NCBI RefSeq assembly: GCF_900103525.1
Contig: NZ_FNHN01000003.1
Location: 186,001 to 250,000, forward strand
DNA from: Bacillus sp. OK048
Lineage (GTDB): Bacteria; Bacillota; Bacilli; Bacillales; Cytobacillaceae
DNA: 64,000 bases
Direction of reading: 5' to 3'
The notes below the pieces were generated by a model. The model was not told the origin of the DNA. It ran no database searches and saw only the letters and a program-made list of their open reading frames with translations. Shown piece after piece: positions 59,242 through 64,000 of this stretch. The position numbers and the translations under genes were made by a program. Position 1 is the first letter of the stretch, and each line of letters opens with the position of its first letter.

Positions 59242-60249
59242 CTATTTTCTATTTTCTATTTCTTTGAAATATTTCTGAATATCAGTTTGAGTAGCATTCG
59301 TTAAATCTATATTTTCATTGAAATAAGTTTTCCATAATCTTTTTATGGTGGTGATTTGTTTTTCAGTAGCCGGTTTTAAATCAAAAGTTTTTTGAGAATA
59401 GTCTGCAATTTTTTTGGACAAAAGTAAGTAATTATCTGGAATACTTTCAACTATTGATAGTCGTTCACATAAATTCAAAAAAAGACCAATCTGTTTTTCG
59501 CTTGGCTTCTTTTTCTGTAACCTTTTTATTTCGCTTTCTGTACTTTTTTTCAACTCAATAGGTGTTGGACTAAACTTGCCTTTTACCCATATTGTGTCTT
59601 CAGATTTGCTTACCTTTTTTATTTTATCTTGTAATTCTTTAATGAAATCATCTGTCATTTCTTCAAAAGTGACAAATGGATAGTGACTTTCCTGCAAAAA
59701 CTGATAAAGATATCCATTTAACCAACGTTTAAAACTTTCTTTGATTTTCTTAGAATTGCTTATTTGTTCCTTTTCGATTAGCTTTAAAAGCTCGTCAATT
59801 TTGTTTGATATTGAAAATCTGTCTTCTTCTCCAGTTATATCAAGTTCCTTCCCGTAAATTCTTTTATACAATTGTTGAAGATACTTTATTTGCTCTTCTG
59901 AAGCGGCCCATTTTGTCTTCTTATAGTTTGGATCAAATTTATCGAAATGAGGTCTTTCCTTAATAATCTTATTTCTCTCTTCTTCACTTGAAGCTGTAAT
60001 TAAATTGTAAAGGTAATCTGTTTCATCTGTTCTCCCACCGAATTCATCTCGGTAACCAGTAACAGCTCCAATTCTTAAGAAATTACTCCCCTGTTCAAGC
60101 ACTTCCAGTCCGGCATTAGTTAAATACCTAGCAATCTCCTTAAAATCTTCTTCGCAAACAAAACATTTTTTATCAGTATGTAAAACGTTTCTATGCCAAT
60201 AGGAGAGTTTTGTTGCCGTTAAGTTAAATGTACCATTTGAATAAGTCAT
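59242..60249 (-). CDS. 335-residue protein with repeated EKQI modules
   Basis: No known family is recognised. A Cys pair (FVCEEDF and nearby) is near the start. Three related helical modules follow: ASEEQIKYLQQLYKRIYG at about 115, PSEKQIGLFLNLCERLS at about 249 and ATEKQITTIKRLWKTYF at about 298. This (S/T)EKQI..(I/L) module occurs in phage and plasmid proteins that act on DNA. AAGGAG precedes the ATG, and TATAAT is about 30 bases upstream. It lies downstream of the SIR2 gene but behind a terminator, so it may be independent or a read-through partner. Confidence 0.65.
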   Translation of the reverse strand: MTYSNGTFNLTATKLSYWHRNVLHTDKKCFVCEEDFKEIARYLTNAGLEVLEQGSNFLRIGAVTGYRDEFGGRTDETDYLYNLITASSEEERNKIIKERPHFDKFDPNYKKTKWAASEEQIKYLQQLYKRIYGKELDITGEEDRFSISNKIDELLKLIEKEQISNSKKIKESFKRWLNGYLYQFLQESHYPFVTFEEMTDDFIKELQDKIKKVSKSEDTIWVKGKFSPTPIELKKSTESEIKRLQKKKPSEKQIGLFLNLCERLSIVESIPDNYLLLSKKIADYSQKTFDLKPATEKQITTIKRLWKTYFNENIDLTNATQTDIQKYFKEIENRK

Positions 60250-60366
60250 TTAATTCTTCTCCTTTTATTCGTTGATTCTTATTATAGACCATAAATTGTG
60301 TAATTTTTGGTTTTACTATGTGCACTAATTCTTATGGTACTAAACTGTTTGGTTAGCACAACAAGC

Positions 60367-60388
60367 AAAAAAATCGCCGCAGCGATCT
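60367..60388 (-). terminator. Terminator after the SIR2 gene
   Basis: GATCGC pairs with GCGATT around TGCG on the minus strand and a run of seven T follows. It is about 100 bases past the stop codon. The spacer also holds a short orphan frame ending EPVIKLNEDKN (60414-60480), too short to call. Confidence 0.8.
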
Positions 60389-60486
60389 CTATCTCTAATT
60401 CTTGTCCTCGTTTAGTTTAATAACAGGTTCCATAGCTATAGCTTCAAATACTTTACAGTATTTTCTTCGCAGTCAATTCGAAAAAG

Positions 60487-62124
60487 TTATGATATATCTA
60501 AACCGTCTTTAACTTTAGTTGTAACTTTAGCTTTACCCAGTCTTTTTTGCTGGGGAGATACAATACTTTTTTTCTCTTTATAAACCAGCCAATCGTAGAA
60601 TCTTATCAATTTACGGAAATGAGAACGAATTCCCGATTCTAGCTTATCTAACGATGTTAAATTTTTTACAATAAATTCTTTTAAATACTCTTGATCAATG
60701 TTTTCTGAGTCTAACATTGTAATAAACTGATAAAGATAATGTTCTTTTCCTTCATAGTCATTTTCTAGTTGTTGTATACTTTTATACTTTTTTCGTACCC
60801 ATTGAAGATTGTTCTTTTGCCATCTATTATGTATATCAGACAATTTAAGTTGGAGTGCGTTTTGTACTTTATAATCCATTTGCTCTAAAGAAATTTCACT
60901 TAAAGCACAATACTTAAAAACCGGGATAAGCCTGTCAATCCTAAGAGCTTCAGGCAAGGATTCAAGGACAATGTGAGAGTATTGATATTTTCTTGTATCC
61001 AAGACTATCTCTCTAAATAATTCATCCGGTGAAATCCCTTTATACCCTACTGCACCTAGTTTTTCAGTAATACCAACACCATAAACAAATTCAATTTTTG
61101 ATGGATCGGTATCCTTTTCAAGATCAGTTGCTACATAAATTTGTCCTCTTGGGTCGTTAGTCCTTACAAGTTCATAGATTTGTGATTTCATCTGCCTCAG
61201 TACTTTAGCTGGAATTTTTCTTTTTAAACCTGCCATCCCTTTATAAACTTTTTCAAAGTCATTTGTTTTTATACTAGTTACACTTAATGTAGTATCCTTA
61301 ATAACCATTGTGGTAGTTTGAAAGGAATCTCCTTCTTGGCGTGAATCCCTTTGTATGAATATCAACCGATCTTTTAATTTATAAAGGTTATCTTCAGACA
61401 AACAAGAGGTTATTGCTTGTAGTATCTCGATGATATTATCATCAGACATAGAGTAGCCGATAAAAATTACAGGATGTTCAATAAAAATGGTCATAAGTTT
61501 TGCAGCTAAATATGCATTTTTATCTTTGAATCCTTTGTAGTCCCTATCTGATAACACTAATGAATTAGGGGAAAGTGAAGACCCGTGTATTTTATAAATC
61601 TCAGCTATTTCCTTTGGATTTGAAAACAACAGTTCTTCTTGACCAACATAGGTAGTAGTTATTTGTTCTTCAAATAGCTGTTCTAATAATAAATCCCAGT
61701 TAGTCGTTATTATTCCATCTATCACAACTTCTTTTAAATGACTGATTTCGTTATCAAGTTTGGAATCCTTACCATATTCAAATGTCTTTCCCCTTAAATA
61801 TTTAGCAATTTCAATTTTTAACGGTGTTGTTCTATTCAAGATTTTGCCCTTATATTCTTCCCTACTGTCCTGAAATTCATCCTTTTCCCACCAAATCTCA
61901 AAAAAATCCTCTGCCATTAAGCGTGCTACTACTGGCCAGTTTCTTTCCCCTCTAGAAGAGTAATAGTCAAAATCTCTTGACAAATATACACAGAATTTCT
62001 CTAATAGACCTGCCCAGTCTTCTAATCCAATATATCTTCTCGAAAAACCAGAACCAATAAAAAGAAATGGAGCCGAATCAAAGTTTTTTAGATGATTGGT
62101 TAATAATTGCTCAATGTCATTCAT
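60487..62124 (-). CDS. SIR2_2-domain protein, probable anti-phage NADase
   Basis: A 545-residue protein. The N-terminal 280 residues are a SIR2_2 domain: FLFIGSGFSRRYIGLEDW (NAD-binding GSGxS), GIITTNWDLLLEQLF (TTNxD), catalytic His in YKIHGSS, SDRDYKGF and FIGYSMSDDNIIEIL (GYSxxD). The C-terminal 260 residues are helical and unlike the SLOG domain of ThsA or the very long DSR proteins. SIR2 domains of this kind cleave NAD to stop growth of infected cells. AAGGAGATAAAAA precedes the ATG. No Argonaute, HerA or TIR gene is adjacent; the 335-residue protein downstream is the only possible partner in view. Defence is inferred from the domain and the island setting. Confidence 0.82.
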   Translation of the reverse strand: MNDIEQLLTNHLKNFDSAPFLFIGSGFSRRYIGLEDWAGLLEKFCVYLSRDFDYYSSRGERNWPVVARLMAEDFFEIWWEKDEFQDSREEYKGKILNRTTPLKIEIAKYLRGKTFEYGKDSKLDNEISHLKEVVIDGIITTNWDLLLEQLFEEQITTTYVGQEELLFSNPKEIAEIYKIHGSSLSPNSLVLSDRDYKGFKDKNAYLAAKLMTIFIEHPVIFIGYSMSDDNIIEILQAITSCLSEDNLYKLKDRLIFIQRDSRQEGDSFQTTTMVIKDTTLSVTSIKTNDFEKVYKGMAGLKRKIPAKVLRQMKSQIYELVRTNDPRGQIYVATDLEKDTDPSKIEFVYGVGITEKLGAVGYKGISPDELFREIVLDTRKYQYSHIVLESLPEALRIDRLIPVFKYCALSEISLEQMDYKVQNALQLKLSDIHNRWQKNNLQWVRKKYKSIQQLENDYEGKEHYLYQFITMLDSENIDQEYLKEFIVKNLTSLDKLESGIRSHFRKLIRFYDWLVYKEKKSIVSPQQKRLGKAKVTTKVKDGLDIS

Positions 62125-62605
62125 TTTTTATCTCCTTTTTTCAAACGTGATCTGCTGTTATCTTCTAATATGGAACGTGGATTTCTTATTTTCTTATTTC
62201 TTTTTCAATGAGGAAATCCTCCGTTTTCCCGTACCTGGAGGCCTGTGTAAGATAATCGAAGCCTTCGACCAATAATTAGTGAGGTTCAAAACGAATCGCA
62301 ATAGAAGTAAAGCTGGTTACGTTTAAAGCTTGAGGTATAAATCGGATTAGGTCTTTTACTTTTTTCAAAATAAACTTCATATTGGTTTCCCTATCGAGAT
62401 ATATTTCAGTGCTACTCTCTGATAATTACAAAACACATATATTTTAATAAAATCTAATTTAATTCCACCTTACCCATTAAAATCCCCTTTCTATCTAGCT
62501 ACAACAATACCATAATTATACAACATTTTTCAGTAAATCTATTGCTTGTATTTGGATTATATAGGAAAATCGTATTATATAAATATAAGAACAAGGATGG
62601 GGAAA
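62125..62605. other. Intergenic stretch of about 480 bases
   Basis: It holds the divergent promoter region of the SIR2 (-) and membrane protein (+) genes. A short minus-strand frame of 34 codons (about 62279-62383, MKFILKKVKDLIRFIPQ to IRFEPH) lacks a good ribosome site and is probably not a gene. No clear inverted repeat or RNA was recognised. Confidence 0.45.
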
Positions 62606-63301
62606 ATGGATGACACGATGATGAAAAACCAAAATGGAAAAATATCTGGTTTTTTAATTTTTATAGGAGCTTTACTAATTTTTGAATTACTCTATTCATT
62701 TTTGCGTTTTGCTAAAACTTTTATCCGATATATTGATTTAAATACGGAGGCATTAAAAGAAGAAGGTTATCTACTTTTAAATGTAGTAAAAAAATCATTT
62801 GAATTTAACTTAGTTTCCGGTTTAATAATTTTTATTTTACAGATTATGCTTGTAATGTTGTTTTTTAAAAAGCAAAAGGCATTTATAATTGCCTATCCGA
62901 TCGTATATAGTTTTTACCTATTTGCAATAGCCACTAGTGAACTCCATTTAAATATCATTGAATATCATATGTACTCTCAAACCATAATCGCTCTAGTAAT
63001 GTATTTACCATTATCTATTTACATTTTAAAATCAAAAAAAGTTAAAAATACATTTACACACTCTAAAAGAAAATATAAATATGTTAAAGTTTATCTCGAT
63101 GAACCTATTGAAACTGCATATGCTGTTGAAGAAAACAACATCATTAGCAAGATAGAAAAAGATACAGCAGTAATAGAAAACAAAGAAGTATCTAAAATAA
63201 AGGATATAATTTTGAATAAATTTCTTCCAATTGCAATATCCATAATTTCAGCAATTGCAGCCGGTTTACTTGTACGATGGTTATGGAACAACTTCTTGTG
63301 A
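62606..63301 (+). CDS. DUF2569-like membrane protein
   Basis: A 231-residue protein with about four membrane helices in the first 145 residues. It has GFLIFIGALLIFELLYSFL at the start and the closing LPLSIYILKSKKVKNTF, which matches the YLxxSxRVKxTF-type end of DUF2569 proteins. A cytoplasmic charged segment and a further C-terminal helix (FLPIAISIISAIAAGLLVRWLW) follow. The ATG at 62606 was chosen because AAGGA lies 9 bases upstream; in-frame starts 3 and 20 codons earlier lie in or before that site. It stands alone on the + strand and its role is unknown. Confidence 0.7.
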   Translation: MDDTMMKNQNGKISGFLIFIGALLIFELLYSFLRFAKTFIRYIDLNTEALKEEGYLLLNVVKKSFEFNLVSGLIIFILQIMLVMLFFKKQKAFIIAYPIVYSFYLFAIATSELHLNIIEYHMYSQTIIALVMYLPLSIYILKSKKVKNTFTHSKRKYKYVKVYLDEPIETAYAVEENNIISKIEKDTAVIENKEVSKIKDIILNKFLPIAISIISAIAAGLLVRWLWNNFL

Positions 63302-63428
63302 TTTTTATTTGTTCGTGATAAAAAACCGTAATGAAAATAGTAACGGATTTACTTGTGAGGTGCAAAACGGTAAATCACTGACAAATTCTCAGAACAAATC
63401 ACTTAAAATTCACAACTCAATTCACAGG

Positions 63429-63467
63429 AAAAAGGCTCAGAGATGAAATTTCTCTAAGCCTTTTTTG
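63429..63467. terminator. Terminator between convergent genes
   Basis: AAAGGCTCAGAGA pairs with TCTCTAAGCCTTT and is followed by TTTTG; the A-run on the other side allows use from both strands. The 278 bases between the two genes hold nothing else recognised. Confidence 0.82.
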
Positions 63468-63579
63468 TATATTCTTATTAAAGAAACGCACCCGTTAGCC
63501 TAAGTATTATTCTTCACAATTTCAATAATACATTCTTTTGAAAAAGGGGCTTACCTTTTGAAGATAAAACTTATTTTTA

Positions 63580-64000
63580 TTACTCTATATGCATAACAAT
63601 CTCAAGACCTGTTGATTTTCTTTTGAAAGGAGTTAGAGTTTCTCTAAAAATCAAATCCAACCCTGAAATATCATCTGGTAATGGAGGTGACACAATAAAG
63701 TTATAACTAATGTGACCTTCAGAACCTCCTCCGCCAGTTTGTCTACAATCATATTCCTCCCCTAACCATAAATGCCAATAACTGTGTCGAGGGAATTGCT
63801 CTTCTTCACCTGGTTCCCATTCAATAATGAAATTAACAACACTTGCATTTGTATATTGTCGAATGCAAGTTACGGTATACAAACACTGTTCTTTTTCTAC
63901 TGACTTTAGGACTGGTATATACTTTTGAAAATTGGTTGGTTCCACTCGTGGTCGAAAATCGTCTTCATCTCTTAGAACACCAAATATTGTTCTTAATAGG
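63580..64000 (-). CDS. Unknown protein, 5' end beyond the window
   Basis: The frame is open from the stop at 63580 to the window edge (no stop up to 64000), so it is truncated here and does not begin at the GTG at 63945. The visible 140 residues run LLRTIFGVLRDEDDFRPRVEPTNFQKYIPVLKSVEKEQ, then a beta-rich part with IIEWEPGEEEQFPRHSYWHLWLGEEYDCRQTGGGGSEGHISYNF and a C-terminal strand. No family is recognised; the Gly-rich loop and many aromatic residues suggest a small beta-sandwich. It probably belongs to the island. Confidence 0.65.
   Translation of the reverse strand, partial: LLRTIFGVLRDEDDFRPRVEPTNFQKYIPVLKSVEKEQCLYTVTCIRQYTNASVVNFIIEWEPGEEEQFPRHSYWHLWLGEEYDCRQTGGGGSEGHISYNFIVSPPLPDDISGLDLIFRETLTPFKRKSTGLEIVMHIE

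Larger units (their letters stand above)
46421..64000. mobile_element. Genomic island with three-recombinase module; right end outside the window
   Basis: It begins at the break in the AIM24 gene and carries a recombinase cassette at its left end. Cargo follows with no core genes: the SOS-type operon, a ribbon-helix-helix gene, a SIR2 gene and others. Base composition is more AT-rich than in the preceding core region. No copy of the left-end repeats or of the AIM24 3' part was found before 64000, so the right boundary is unknown and the extent given is a minimum. Confidence 0.6.

Noticed and set aside
60414..60480. Short orphan frame ending EPVIKLNEDKN
   Set aside because: It has no start with a ribosome site and only about 25 codons; it may be the relic of a larger gene.
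60487..62124. Thoeris ThsA
   Set aside because: The SIR2 domain fits, but the C-terminal region does not resemble a SLOG domain and no TIR-domain ThsB gene is nearby.
63580..63945. 121-residue gene starting at GTG 63945
   Set aside because: The frame stays open to the window edge without a stop, and no ribosome site precedes that GTG, so the gene is truncated by the window.

Overview
The window looks like the chromosome of an aerobic, soil-type Bacillaceae (Bacillus, Neobacillus or a close relative). The base composition is low-GC, Shine-Dalgarno sites are strong, GTG and TTG starts are frequent, and many genes are typical of bacilli (ClpP, SbcCD, CspB-type cold shock protein, type II pantothenate kinase, PadR/HAAS pair, SulP plus ArsR). 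No rRNA, tRNA or CRISPR array was seen. The species is not certain. The gene content recalls Neobacillus niacini, known for nicotinate breakdown through maleamate, but that is only an analogy.

Layout. (1) 1-8.2 kb is core-like: a membrane-cupredoxin protein, a MarR/MMPL efflux operon, a ClpP paralogue, an ECF-like sigma factor and a TerD-zinc ribbon-TerB protein. (2) 8.2-31.4 kb is a catabolic cluster, all on the minus strand. It holds a TetR regulator, two nearly identical 4,5-dihydroxyphthalate-decarboxylase-like enzymes, a three-subunit molybdenum hydroxylase with two CoxG-like proteins, an ACS-type MFS permease, a TAXI-TRAP uptake system, a ferredoxin-NADP reductase, a two-subunit Rieske dioxygenase, a zinc alcohol dehydrogenase, a DUF3891 protein, a maleamate amidase-like hydrolase, a CobW GTPase, maleate isomerase and malic enzyme. 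A 12-bp palindrome, GTTAGTACTAAC or a close variant, sits in front of at least seven of its transcription units, so it is probably one regulon. The lower steps read maleamate, maleate, fumarate, malate, pyruvate (fumarase supplied elsewhere). The substrate is probably a nitrogen-containing aromatic acid; no known ring-opening dioxygenase or N-formylmaleamate deformylase is visible. (3) 31.5-45.3 kb is again core-like: SelB, CoaW, a lipoprotein, SbcC/SbcD, cold shock protein, a B12-binding radical SAM protein, a PadR operon and SulP/ArsR.

(4) 45.4-64 kb is accessory. A small structured RNA with its own promoter and terminator and an array of four hairpin repeats precede an AIM24-family gene that breaks off at about 46420. 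From there to the window edge runs a mobile island whose right end is not visible. It starts with a small HTH protein, three overlapping tyrosine recombinases and a TnpC-like coiled-coil protein. Next comes a minus-strand operon of about thirteen small, mostly unrecognised genes. This operon and a divergent 69-residue gene are driven by back-to-back promoters, each with a LexA-type GAAC-N4-GTTC site just after the -10 box, so the unit is probably SOS-induced. It ends with a VbhA/FicA-type antitoxin-like gene without a visible Fic toxin. Further right are a double ribbon-helix-helix protein with a palindrome before it, a flagellin C-terminal remnant, a 335-residue protein with a repeated module, a SIR2-domain protein likely to act in phage defence, a DUF2569-like membrane protein and a gene cut by the window edge.

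Several starts were moved downstream to the codon that has the ribosome binding site. Several genes under 60 codons, two probable frameshifts and one edge-truncated gene were found by reading the sequence by hand.
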